Positions 1 to 6,610 of a DNA stretch of 8,792 nucleotides are shown here, one piece after another (position 1 is the first letter of the stretch; the number at the start of each line of letters is the position of its first letter). The stretch is from positions 1-8,792 of the forward strand of contig CALXON010000215.1 of the NCBI GenBank assembly GCA_944389985.1, given 5' to 3'. The DNA is from an uncultured Spirochaetaceae bacterium (GTDB taxonomy: Bacteria > Spirochaetota > Spirochaetia > Sphaerochaetales > Sphaerochaetaceae). Under the pieces are notes generated by a model that was given only the letters and a program-made list of their open reading frames with translations, was not told where the DNA came from and ran no database searches. A program made the translations under genes and the position numbers.

Positions 1-115
1 GAATTATTGATTATTTCGGTATGATTATTCTCTTTCCTTGACAAAAGAAAATCCTGATGCAGAAAACACGGGAAGAAGCACTGGTTTTTGTATGATGCTG
101 CGCTATCATAGGGCT

Positions 116-1165
116 ATGATTTACAGATTGGACAACGCCGGAGCATGGCGGACATATACAGGTGGAATGAATCTCGGAAAGCTCAGGGGAGAGGAGAATC
201 CTGAGCTCTCGCATTATCCTGAGGAGTGGATAATGTCCATAACTGAGGCGAACGGGAAGATTCCCGGAGAGGGGCTTTCGCATATCGTGCAGACAGGAAT
301 GACTCTCCGTGACCTCATAGCATCTGATCCGGAGAAATTCCTGGGTCAGACACACGCATCGCGTTATGGGGCGAACACAGGCGTGCTGACAAAACTGATA
401 GACTCTGCTGAGAGACTAACGATTCAGGTCCATCCCACGAAGAAGGAGGCGGAGAAGTTCTTCTCCTCTCCATTCGGCAAGACGGAGTGCTGGTATGTCC
501 TCGGAGGAAATGATCCATATGTGTATGCGGGATTCAGGAAGGGCGTGACGGAAGAGCAGTGGAGAGAGCTCTTTGAGAAGCAGGATATAGAGGGAATGCT
601 CTCATGTCTCATAAGGTTCAGCGTCAACCCCGGCGATACCATACTGATAGAAGGCGGTCTTCCTCATGCCATAGGCAAGGATACCTTCCTTGTTGAGATC
701 CAGGAACCTACGGACTACACGTTCCGTGCAGAGCGGATCACGCCTCTCGGATTGAAGATTGATGACAGTCTCTGCCATCTCGGACTGGGGTTTGACCGCA
801 TGCTCTCCTGCTTCAGATACGAAGGCTGGACTGAGGAGGAAGCGAAGGAGAGGATATTCCTTCATTCAGAATTGAGAAAGGAAAGCGGAGACGGGCGTGT
901 GACCAAACTTGTCGACCACAGAGACACTTCATGTTTTGCGATGGACATGATCGAGGTGGAGCCCGGAAAGACTCTGGAGTATGAGAGTGCTTCATTCGGA
1001 GCGCTGTTCATACTTGCGGGGAATGGACTGGTGGAGAATGAGGAGTTCGCTCCTGACACACAGTTCTTCGTTCCATATGGAACCGGGAAGCTTGATATCA
1101 TGAACAGGGGAACTGATGTTGTGAGAGCTTTCTTCTGTACAGGTCCTGATATCACCAGAAAGTAA
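116..1165 (+). CDS. manA: class I mannose-6-phosphate isomerase
   Basis: Zinc-dependent cytosolic enzyme interconverting mannose-6-phosphate and fructose-6-phosphate, linking mannose use and GDP-mannose supply to glycolysis. With the start at 116 the protein is 349 aa. The type I PMI zinc ligands are visible: Gln104 and His106 in IQVHPTKKEA, Glu124 in GKTECWYV and His184 in GGLPHAIG. These are followed by the typical LVEIQEPTDYTFR stretch and a C-terminal beta-rich (cupin-like) half ending FFVPYGTGKLDI. The frame stays open back to a TTG at 38 and ATGs at 92/95, but MIYRLDNAG at 116 matches where family members normally begin. No good Shine-Dalgarno precedes 116 (only AGGG two bases away), so the start is the least certain point. 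The N-terminal Trp-Gly-Gly region usual in the family reads WRTYTGG here, slightly divergent. The gene stands alone, convergent with the next genes and followed by its own terminator. Confidence 0.9.
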   Translation: MIYRLDNAGAWRTYTGGMNLGKLRGEENPELSHYPEEWIMSITEANGKIPGEGLSHIVQTGMTLRDLIASDPEKFLGQTHASRYGANTGVLTKLIDSAERLTIQVHPTKKEAEKFFSSPFGKTECWYVLGGNDPYVYAGFRKGVTEEQWRELFEKQDIEGMLSCLIRFSVNPGDTILIEGGLPHAIGKDTFLVEIQEPTDYTFRAERITPLGLKIDDSLCHLGLGFDRMLSCFRYEGWTEEEAKERIFLHSELRKESGDGRVTKLVDHRDTSCFAMDMIEVEPGKTLEYESASFGALFILAGNGLVENEEFAPDTQFFVPYGTGKLDIMNRGTDVVRAFFCTGPDITRK

Positions 1166-1200
1166 TACAGGAAGAAAACGGTTCACTACCGGAGATATTC

Positions 1201-1248
1201 ATGGACATGCCGGAAATCAGACAGAAATTCAGCGTGTCCATATTTTTT
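1201..1248 (+). terminator. Rho-independent terminator of manA
   Basis: A 10-bp stem (1201-1210 with 1232-1241, one G-U pair, core TGGACA/TGTCCA) closes a 21-nt loop and is followed by ATTTTTT (1242-1248). It begins 35 bases after the manA stop codon on the same strand. The loop is larger than ideal, but the stem and T-tract arrangement is standard. Confidence 0.65.
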
Positions 1249-1290
1249 CAGACAAAAACTTGTCCGTAAACAAGTTGCAGAGGGAATATA

Positions 1291-1319
1291 TTCAAAGGAT
1301 GAAAAATTCATGCTATAGT
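1291..1319 (+). promoter_or_regulatory. candidate extended -10 promoter for a small RNA
   Basis: TTCAAA at 1291-1296 (4 of 6 to the -35 consensus) is spaced 17 bp from TATAGT at 1314-1319, which carries the extended -10 TG at 1311-1312 (TGCTATAGT). The predicted start point is near 1326. The promoter sits inside the convergent intergenic region and points away from manA, so it does not serve either neighbouring gene. Confidence 0.45.
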
Positions 1320-1329
1320 AAGCTTACTA
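1316..1329. promoter_or_regulatory. 14-bp perfect palindrome, possible operator
   Basis: TAGTAAGCTTACTA is a perfect 14-bp palindrome covering the end of the candidate -10 element and the predicted transcription start of the small RNA. That is a classic placement for a repressor site. The palindrome is seen directly; the operator role is inference. It could instead be an incidental hairpin. Confidence 0.35.
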
Positions 1330-1433
1330 AGCCTCTCAGCGTCATAGCTCTGGTTGGGTATAAGATGAGACACTATGGCGCTGAGAGACTTTCAATTATG
1401 TATTGAATTCCTCTGCAATATTCAAGCTTTTTT
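1326..1433 (+). ncRNA. candidate small RNA with 15-bp hairpin
   Basis: The candidate transcript runs about 108 nt from the predicted start near 1326 to a T6 run at 1428-1433. Its main element is a 15-bp stem, CTCTCAGCGTCATAG (1333-1347) with CTATGGCGCTGAGAG (1373-1387). It contains a single G-U pair and closes a 25-nt loop (1348-1372). The U versus C difference at 1342/1378 keeps pairing in RNA but not in DNA on the other strand. The 3' part can form either TTCAAT/ATTGAA (1391-1396 with 1402-1407) or TTGAAT/ATTCAA (1403-1408 with 1420-1425), which exclude each other; the second sits just before GC-T6 as a weak terminator. I do not recognise it as SRP RNA, tmRNA, RNase P RNA or a known riboswitch. 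6S RNA is unlikely given the asymmetric interior. Expression is unproven. Confidence 0.35.
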
Positions 1434-1528
1434 CAGTCAGTTTCACGAAAAATGTATATTATTTTTCACAGTTGTGTAAAGGTAACCTTTCTTTTGGCAA
1501 TATAGTGATTTGCTGACTGCCTGAATAT

Positions 1529-1556
1529 GCTGATCACCCCCGTCGGAGTAATCAGC
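1529..1556 (-). terminator. weak hairpin downstream of the I42 gene
   Basis: A 9-bp stem (1529-1537 with 1548-1556, one G-T wobble) and a 10-nt loop lie 11 bases past the stop of the minus-strand inhibitor gene. No T-tract follows on the minus strand, so if it ends transcription it would need help from a factor. It may only stabilise the mRNA 3' end. Confidence 0.25.
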
Positions 1557-1566
1557 AGAGACTGAA

Positions 1567-1908
1567 TCAAAGATAGCTCAGCGTGAGGTCATCGTATACG
1601 GTTACTGAATATATTTCCTGACTTGCAGTGGCACCTGTGTCCGTGTTGCGTGATGAGAATGTCAGTGTGACATGACCGGGATCCGTGCCGCGGAAGATGA
1701 ACTCATGTCTTCCCGCATCTGCGTTGTATTCACTGTCCACAAGCTCGATATGTCCGGCTCCCATCTGACCCCAGATCCACTGGTAGCCTGAGACCGGATT
1801 CTCCGGCAGGGAGATGCTTATTGCGGTCCTGTCATCATCATGCCCGGTTGATGCACAGCCTGTGAGTATCAGAGCGATGACGGAGAGCAGTACAAGAAGC
1901 TTCCTCAT
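1567..1908 (-). CDS. chagasin-family (I42) cysteine protease inhibitor lipoprotein
   Basis: A 113-aa protein with a lipoprotein signal: basic MRKLL, a hydrophobic stretch, then lipobox LTGC with Cys18 as the lipidated residue. The mature part is therefore membrane-anchored and faces the periplasm or the outside. The mature domain carries the I42 signature loop N37-P-V-S-G-Y42-Q-W44 (family form NPTTGY/FxW). It also carries the later GRHEFIFRGTDPGHVTLTF segment (66-84) typical of these small beta sandwiches, which insert loops into the active site of papain-like proteases. The third inhibitory loop, usually R-P-W/F, reads S-R-N here, so potency or target may differ. The start overlaps the stop of the HPt gene (ATGA), with AAAGGA upstream inside that gene. 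No papain-like protease is in the window, so whether it protects self or blocks a host enzyme cannot be told. Confidence 0.8.
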   Translation of the reverse strand: MRKLLVLLSVIALILTGCASTGHDDDRTAISISLPENPVSGYQWIWGQMGAGHIELVDSEYNADAGRHEFIFRGTDPGHVTLTFSSRNTDTGATASQEIYSVTVYDDLTLSYL

Positions 1909-2246
1909 TCGTCCTTTCCCCTGATCGCATCGGCAGTGGTGGTGCAGAGTGTCTCGACACCCGGCCAGTCAATGGCGAACTTCTCGTCGCTCACTTCCTC
2001 AAGCCTTCCAGCCTTTGTCATGAGCTCTCCGAGCCCGAGCTTCTCCGCATCCTTCCTGAGCGTGTGGGCAAGCTTCCTTGCTCCCGCATAGTCGCCTGAT
2101 GCGATACATTCACTTATTCTCACTGCTGTGTCAGATGAGGCAAATGACTGAAGTCTGGAGCGTACAGCTTCAACGTCTCCGCAGAAGTCCTCCATGACTT
2201 TCTCGTAATCCATACCTGTCTTTTCCGCAATTGCTCTGATATTCAT
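1905..2246 (-). CDS. HPt-like histidine phosphotransfer protein, degenerate motif
   Basis: A 113-aa, predicted all-helical cytosolic protein. The N-terminal GMDYEKVMEDFCGD (11-24) and the core LAHTLRKDAEKLGLGEL (59-75) match the HPt domain, which relays phosphate between hybrid kinases and response regulators through a histidine. The candidate phosphorylated residue is His61. The family consensus HxLKG(S/A) is H-T-L-R-K-D here: the Lys is Arg, and the Gly normally packed beside the His is Lys. It may therefore be a poor or non-phosphorylated HPt. No kinase or receiver domain is adjacent. It is the first gene of a two-gene unit with the I42 lipoprotein (4-base overlap). No Shine-Dalgarno precedes the ATG at 2246, and the upstream terminator leaves little leader. 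An internal ATG at codon 12 (2213) is an alternative but would trim the conserved N-terminus. Confidence 0.7.
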   Translation of the reverse strand: MNIRAIAEKTGMDYEKVMEDFCGDVEAVRSRLQSFASSDTAVRISECIASGDYAGARKLAHTLRKDAEKLGLGELMTKAGRLEEVSDEKFAIDWPGVETLCTTTADAIRGKDE

Positions 2247-2253
2247 AATTCAA

Positions 2254-2282
2254 AATATGCAAAAAGAGGGTTCCCCAGTCAA
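2254..2282 (-). promoter_or_regulatory. candidate HPt promoter overlapping a terminator
   Basis: On the minus strand TTGACT (2282-2277) is followed after 17 bp by CATATT (2259-2254, 4 of 6 to the -10 consensus). The -35 lies in the loop of the symporter terminator and the -10 just past its T-tract. The predicted start at about 2247-2246 coincides with the HPt ATG, which would make the message leaderless. The boxes are partly degenerate. Confidence 0.3.
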
Positions 2283-2293
2283 TGAGGAACCCT
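2261..2293 (-). terminator. Rho-independent terminator of the gdhA operon
   Basis: A perfect 8-bp stem AGGGTTCC/GGAACCCT (2267-2274 with 2286-2293) with an 11-nt loop is followed on the minus strand by C then T5 (2266-2261). It lies 24 bases past the stop of the symporter gene and ends 15 bases before the HPt start codon. It separates the gdhA operon from the HPt-I42 pair. Confidence 0.8.
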
Positions 2294-2316
2294 GTGTTGT
2301 TTTTCTGTATTCTGCT

Positions 2317-3690
2317 TTAAGCGACTACTCCGTAGATTCCGTTTATCGTGACAATGAGTATGATGACCGGAAGTATGTAGGTACAGTAGACCCTGAGCCA
2401 CCTGGGGAACTTGAATCCGTCTCCGATGTCAGCCTCATTGACGAAGTTCTTCCATCCCCAGCCTCTCTTCTGTGTGCAGAAGAATACGAAGGCCATGCTT
2501 CCGAGAGGAAGTATGAGGTTCGATACGAGGAAGTCCTCAAGATCGAGAACTCCGGTGCCTTCACCGAACGGCTGGAATCCTGAGAGGATGTTGAAGCCGA
2601 AGATGCATGGCAGGCAGAGGAAGAAGAGCAGTATGAAATTGATCACTACGGCTTTCTTTCTTGAAAGACCCTTCATGTCCATCCAGTAGGCGACGATGTT
2701 CTCGAATACCGCGATGAGAGTCGAGAGCGCCGCGAAGATCATGGCAAGGAAGAAGAAGGCTCCCCAGATGTTTCCCGCAGGCATCCTCGTGAAGACGTTC
2801 GGAAGCGAGATGAAGAGAAGTGAAGGGCCCGATCCCGCTTCGACTCCGAATGCCGAGCATGCAGGGAAGATGATGAATCCCGCAAGCAGCGCCACTGTCG
2901 TGTCGAGGCAGATGATCTTTATTGATTCTCCGCCAAGTGTGTGCTTGTTGTCGAAATAGGAACCGAAGATCGCCATCGCTCCGATGCCGAGGGAGAGTGT
3001 GAAGAACGCCTGTCCCATAGCAGCGAATATGGACTCGGAGAGGCCGTACTCATGCACGAGGTTGTCGAAATCAGGCCTTATGTAGAACATGAGACCATCA
3101 TGACCTCCGGGAAGAAGGCAGGAATGGATCGCAAGTATGAGCATGAGAAGGAAGAGTATGACCATCATGACCTTCGTGATCTTCTCAACGCCGTTCTTCA
3201 GACCGATTATGACAATTCCTGCTGTCAGAAGCAGCGCTATCGCCATATAGACGATCTGGAGCACCGGATCTGCGGTGAGTGCGCCGAAGAACGCCACCAC
3301 ATCATCTGTCGTGAACGAGCTTGACAGTCCGCCTGTCAGGAATGAGATGAAGTAGTATATCAGCCATCCTGTGAGCGCTGTGTAGAACATGAGAAGGATG
3401 TAGTTGCCCATGAATGTCGTTGATCCGACAATGTGCCATTTCGAGCCCTTAGGCTCAAGGACACGCATAGCTCCCGCTATGTTCTTCCTTCCCGCTCTTC
3501 CTATAGCGAATTCCATTGTCATTACAGGAAGTCCGATGAGTACCAGGAATATAAGGTAGATGAGCACGAATGCCGCTCCGCCATACCTTCCTGTAATGTA
3601 GGGGAAGCGCCATACATTCCCCAGTCCGATTGCACATCCTGCCGAGAGCAGTATGAATCCCAGCCTGGATGAGAGCCTTTCACGTTCCAT
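2317..3690 (-). CDS. Na+-dependent amino acid symporter, NSS/SNF family
   Basis: A 457-aa inner-membrane transporter of the neurotransmitter:sodium symporter family (LeuT fold), importing an amino acid with Na+. Hydrophobic segments fit about 11 helices, the usual bacterial count. TM1 shows SAGCAIGLGNVWRFPY (16-31); Ala20, Gly22 and Asn25 match LeuT Ala22, Gly24 and Asn27 at the Na1/substrate site. TM6 shows FFTLSLGIGAM (229-239), with Thr231 and Ser233 as LeuT Thr254 and Ser256. TM8 Ser323-Thr324 match the LeuT Na2-site Thr354-Ser355. The LeuT Asn21 position is Cys19, a substitution I recall in many bacterial members. The substrate cannot be assigned from sequence. AGAGGT lies 5 bases before the ATG. 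It is the third gene of the gdhA operon, 31 bases after DUF1846, and is closed by an intrinsic terminator. Confidence 0.9.
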   Translation of the reverse strand: MERERLSSRLGFILLSAGCAIGLGNVWRFPYITGRYGGAAFVLIYLIFLVLIGLPVMTMEFAIGRAGRKNIAGAMRVLEPKGSKWHIVGSTTFMGNYILLMFYTALTGWLIYYFISFLTGGLSSSFTTDDVVAFFGALTADPVLQIVYMAIALLLTAGIVIIGLKNGVEKITKVMMVILFLLMLILAIHSCLLPGGHDGLMFYIRPDFDNLVHEYGLSESIFAAMGQAFFTLSLGIGAMAIFGSYFDNKHTLGGESIKIICLDTTVALLAGFIIFPACSAFGVEAGSGPSLLFISLPNVFTRMPAGNIWGAFFFLAMIFAALSTLIAVFENIVAYWMDMKGLSRKKAVVINFILLFFLCLPCIFGFNILSGFQPFGEGTGVLDLEDFLVSNLILPLGSMAFVFFCTQKRGWGWKNFVNEADIGDGFKFPRWLRVYCTYILPVIILIVTINGIYGVVA

Positions 3691-3721
3691 AGAAAACCTC
3701 TTTTTCTGTTTTATGTTTCTC

Positions 3722-5227
3722 CTAAATGTTTCTTACCGGATACCTCGGATCACTTGTGTAGAGTATTCCAAGCTTCCTCAAGCCTGAGCTGTCGCCCGGT
3801 GAAGGAATGTGTGTGAGATGGACCTCCGCGTTCTTCAGCAGAGGAAGAGCCTCGATGGCCTTCGCCGCATCCTCATTGATGGAGGCGCTCATCGCGAGAG
3901 CTATCAGTATCTCATCGAGGTTCATGCTCACTCCACGTCCTGAGAGGATGTCCCTCTTCATCGCAGTGATGCTCTTTATGACATCAGCTGCTATGAGATC
4001 CTTCTCCTTGGGAATCCCTGTCATGACCTTGAGCGCATTCAGAAGCAGGGCAGAGCATGCGTGGAGCATCTCGGAGTTGTGAGCGGTCACGATCTTTCCG
4101 TCCGGCAGCTCTATGGCCGCGGCGCAGACAGTACCGTTCTTTCCCTTTCCTTCCTTCATTGCCTTCTCAAGCGCGGCTCTTGCAGGAGCGACGACAGATC
4201 TGTCCTCCTCAGTCAGTCCGCACTTGTCCATGATCGCGCTTATGCGGTTGACGGTATCCTCATCCGCAAGGCCTGAGATGTAGTCTGAACGTATCTGGAA
4301 GCTACGGCGGATTATCTCCTGCCTTCCGGCCTCCCTGCAGACCTCATCATCAGTGATTCCGAAGCCGCATCTGTTGACGCCCATGTCGGTGGGAGACTTG
4401 TAGATGCATTCCTCTCCAGTGATCTTTCCGAGGATCCTTGCAAGCAGTGGAAATGCCTCGAGGTCGCGTGAGTAGTTGACCGCGATCTTTCCATAGGCAT
4501 TGAGGTGGAAGTGGTCTATCAGGTTCACATCCCCGATATCCGCGGTGGCCGCCTCATACGCTATGTTGACAGGATGATCGAGAGGAAGATTCCAGATAGG
4601 GAAGGTCTCAAGCTTTGAGTAGCTCGGTTTCTGTCCCATCTTCGCTTCGTGATACATCTGTGAAAGACATGTCGCGAGCTTTCCTGAACCCGGCCCGGGA
4701 GCTGTCACTATGACGACAGGAGCCTCGACAGGAATGTACTCGTTCTTGCCGTAGCCGTTCTCGGAGACGACCACATCGATGTTCGCGGGGTATCCCGGAG
4801 TCCTCGGATGTGTGTATACGTTGATACCGCGTCTCTGGAGCTTCTCCTTGAAGACCTCGGCCGCGACCTGATTCTCGTACCTTGTTATGACGACCTTGTT
4901 GCAGATAAGTCCGTATGCGGCGAAGTCATCGATCATCTTCAGCACATCCGCATCGTAGCTTATGCCGAAGTCCGAGCGGATCTTCCTCTTCTCGATATCA
5001 CCGGCATAGATGCAGATGATCACATCGAGCTTGTCACTGAGTGACTGGAAGACCTTCATCTTGTTGTTCTCGTCAAAGCCGGGGAGGACCCTGGATGCAT
5101 GTTTGTCATGCAGAAGCTTGCCACCGCACTCTATATAGAGGCGTCCAGATGAACTCTGGACCCTCTCAAGTATGTAGCGTGACTGCTCCTCGACGTATTT
5201 ACTGCTGTCGAAGCCGATTCTGCGCAT
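3722..5227 (-). CDS. DUF1846 family protein of unknown function
   Basis: A full-length 501-aa soluble protein of the DUF1846 family (Pfam PF08903), which is conserved in many Firmicutes and some other anaerobes and has no assigned activity that I know of. The N-terminal half is Rossmann-like (IGFDSSKYVEEQS start; VVITRYENQ at 112-120). A phosphate-binding-like loop APGPGSGK spans 176-183 with Lys183 in the Walker A lysine position, preceded by the beta strand VVIVT. The family stretch KLETFPIWNLPLDHPVNIAY follows from about 205. The C-terminal half is helical. The ATG at 5227 overlaps the gdhA stop (TAATG), so translation is coupled to glutamate dehydrogenase, and an amino acid symporter follows. 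This suggests a role in amino acid or nitrogen metabolism, by context only. A kinase or nucleotide-binding enzyme is possible, but the loop alone does not prove it. Confidence 0.88.
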   Translation of the reverse strand: MRRIGFDSSKYVEEQSRYILERVQSSSGRLYIECGGKLLHDKHASRVLPGFDENNKMKVFQSLSDKLDVIICIYAGDIEKRKIRSDFGISYDADVLKMIDDFAAYGLICNKVVITRYENQVAAEVFKEKLQRRGINVYTHPRTPGYPANIDVVVSENGYGKNEYIPVEAPVVIVTAPGPGSGKLATCLSQMYHEAKMGQKPSYSKLETFPIWNLPLDHPVNIAYEAATADIGDVNLIDHFHLNAYGKIAVNYSRDLEAFPLLARILGKITGEECIYKSPTDMGVNRCGFGITDDEVCREAGRQEIIRRSFQIRSDYISGLADEDTVNRISAIMDKCGLTEEDRSVVAPARAALEKAMKEGKGKNGTVCAAAIELPDGKIVTAHNSEMLHACSALLLNALKVMTGIPKEKDLIAADVIKSITAMKRDILSGRGVSMNLDEILIALAMSASINEDAAKAIEALPLLKNAEVHLTHIPSPGDSSGLRKLGILYTSDPRYPVRNI

Positions 5228-6591
5228 TATACATAACCTTCCGCGAGCATCGCGCGTGAGACCTTCATGAATCCCGCGATATTAGCTCCATCGACGAAGT
5301 TGTTCTTTGTTGAGTATCTCTCAGCAGCTTCAGAGATGTTCTTGTAGATGTTGTTCATGATGCTCCTGAGCTCCTGATCGACCTTCTCTCTGGTCCATGT
5401 CATGCGTGCTGAGTTCTGAGCCATCTCAAGGCCTGAGACAGCGACACCGCCGGCGTTGGCAGCTTTCGCCGGAGCGAGAAGAACGTTGTTGCCCATGAGG
5501 ATGCCCTCAGCCTCAACAGAACATGGCATGTTCGCGCCTTCTCCGACGAGCCTGATTCCGTTCTTCACGAGGTTCTCGGCATCAGCCTTGAGGATCTCGT
5601 TCTGAGTAGCACATGGGAATGCGTAGTCAGCCTTGATGTTCCAGAGCGGATTCGGCTCCTCAGGGTTGCGTGCGATGTACTCGACTCCATTGTACTTCTC
5701 CGCGTACTCCTTGATCCTGCCGCGCTTCACGTTCTTGAGATTCTTCACATATGCAAGCTTCTCAGGTGTGATTCCGCTCTCGTCATAGATCATGCCTGAA
5801 GAGTCTGAGAGTGTGACGACCTTCGCTCCGAGCTCGTTCAGCTTCTCCACTGTGAACTGGGCGACGTTTCCGGATCCTGAGACAAGACATGTCTTTCCCT
5901 CAAGGCTCATCTTCTCTCCGCGGAGGATCGCATCGGAAAGGTATACAAGACCATAGCCCGTGGCTTCAGGTCTGATGTTCGATCCGCCGAAATCCATGCC
6001 CTTTCCTGTGAGGACACCGACAAACTTGTTCGTTATTCTCTTGTACTGACCGAACATGAATCCGATCTCACGTCCGCCCACACCGATATCTCCGGCAGGC
6101 ACGTCCGTGTCAGGACCGATATGCCTGTAGAGCTCTGTCATGAATGACTGGCAGAAGCGCATGACCTCTGCATCTGATTTTCCCTTAGGGTTGAAGTCTG
6201 AACCGCCCTTGCCGCCACCCATCGGGAGACCTGTGAGGCTGTTCTTGAATACCTGCTCGAAAGCAAGGAACTTCATAATGGAGAGATTGACTGATGGATG
6301 GAGTCTGAGACCGCCCTTGTACGGTCCGATAGCTGAGGACATCTCAACTCTGTAACCCCTGTTGATCTGAAGCTTTCCCTCATCATCGATCCATGGGACA
6401 CGGAACATTATCGTGCGCTCCGGCTCGACCATCCTGTCGAGGATCTTGTGATACGCCACTTCCGGCAGCTCGTCGATGATCTTGTCGATCGACTGAAGGA
6501 AAGTGTAGACCGCCTGCTGGAACTCTTTCTGATCAGGATCGGTCTTCAGTACATGCTCATAGACACGTTCTGTAACATCATGCATAGTCAT
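5227..6591 (-). CDS. gdhA: glutamate dehydrogenase, probably NADP-specific
   Basis: A hexameric-type glutamate dehydrogenase of 454 aa, the usual family length. It catalyses 2-oxoglutarate + NH4+ + NAD(P)H to glutamate, and the reverse, in the cytosol. The catalytic residues are in place: Lys92 (GPYKGG), Lys116 (FKNSLTG), Lys128 (GGGKGGSDFNPKGKS) and Asp168 (PAGDIGVG). These equal Lys89, Lys113, Lys125 and Asp165 of the Clostridium symbiosum enzyme. The dinucleotide loop is GSGNVA (239-244). The strand end LSDSSG (261-266) resembles the E. coli NADP enzyme, hence the cofactor call, which is inference. GGAG lies 3 bases before the ATG at 6591 and about 9 bases before an in-frame ATG at 6585, so the start could be either. 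It heads an operon with DUF1846 (1-base overlap) and an NSS symporter. Confidence 0.95.
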   Translation of the reverse strand: MTMHDVTERVYEHVLKTDPDQKEFQQAVYTFLQSIDKIIDELPEVAYHKILDRMVEPERTIMFRVPWIDDEGKLQINRGYRVEMSSAIGPYKGGLRLHPSVNLSIMKFLAFEQVFKNSLTGLPMGGGKGGSDFNPKGKSDAEVMRFCQSFMTELYRHIGPDTDVPAGDIGVGGREIGFMFGQYKRITNKFVGVLTGKGMDFGGSNIRPEATGYGLVYLSDAILRGEKMSLEGKTCLVSGSGNVAQFTVEKLNELGAKVVTLSDSSGMIYDESGITPEKLAYVKNLKNVKRGRIKEYAEKYNGVEYIARNPEEPNPLWNIKADYAFPCATQNEILKADAENLVKNGIRLVGEGANMPCSVEAEGILMGNNVLLAPAKAANAGGVAVSGLEMAQNSARMTWTREKVDQELRSIMNNIYKNISEAAERYSTKNNFVDGANIAGFMKVSRAMLAEGYV

Positions 6592-6610
6592 TTTCTCCTA
6601 TAGCATCGGG

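Larger units (their letters stand above)
1275..1418. repeat. inverted repeat bounding a 144-bp dyad-rich island
   Basis: The left arm TTGCAGAGGGAAT (1275-1287) is the inverted copy of the right arm ATTCCTCTGCAA (1407-1418) apart from one bulged G. The similarity continues to a further TTCAA/TTGAA on the inner side if a 4-base gap is allowed. Between the arms lie a 10-bp palindrome GAATATATTC (1284-1293), ATGAA-AAA-TTCAT (1299-1311), a 14-bp palindrome (1316-1329) and a 15-bp hairpin (1333-1387). Just outside is AACTTGT/ACAAGTT (1257-1276). No target-site duplication is visible at the arms, so a MITE-type element is possible but not shown. Confidence 0.5.

Noticed and set aside
38..43. Consensus TTGACA upstream of manA
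   Set aside because: It is a perfect -35, but no acceptable -10 lies 16-18 bp downstream (61-66 is AGAAAA), and it is about 78 bases from the start codon. Not called as a promoter.
38..115. N-terminal extension of manA from the TTG at 38 or ATG at 92
   Set aside because: The extra residues are not like the family N-terminus and no Shine-Dalgarno is well placed. MIYRLDNAG at 116 fits the family start.
1333..1387. CRISPR repeat or tracrRNA-like element (GTCATAGCTCTGG resembles type II repeats)
   Set aside because: There is no second copy of the sequence, no spacers and no cas gene in the window; the resemblance is limited to a few bases.
1365..1406. 13-codon ORF (ATG 1365) as a leader peptide
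   Set aside because: It lacks a run of a single regulatory amino acid and has no downstream gene on that strand to attenuate.
1375..1479. 34-codon hydrophobic ORF (ATG 1375) resembling a small type I toxin peptide
   Set aside because: The ribosome binding site is weak, it begins inside the 3' arm of the 15-bp stem, and it runs through the T6 tail of the candidate RNA. No antisense RNA partner is evident. Probably chance.
1434..1519. CAGTCAG (1434-1440) and CTGACTG (1513-1519) inverted pair
   Set aside because: Seven base pairs closing 72 bases, with no T-tract on the useful strand; expected by chance in a region this size.
2257..2583. Plus-strand ORF of 108 codons opposite the symporter gene, and the other antisense ORFs in the window
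   Set aside because: They mirror the codon pattern of clearly recognised genes on the opposite strand and show no domain or ribosome binding site of their own.
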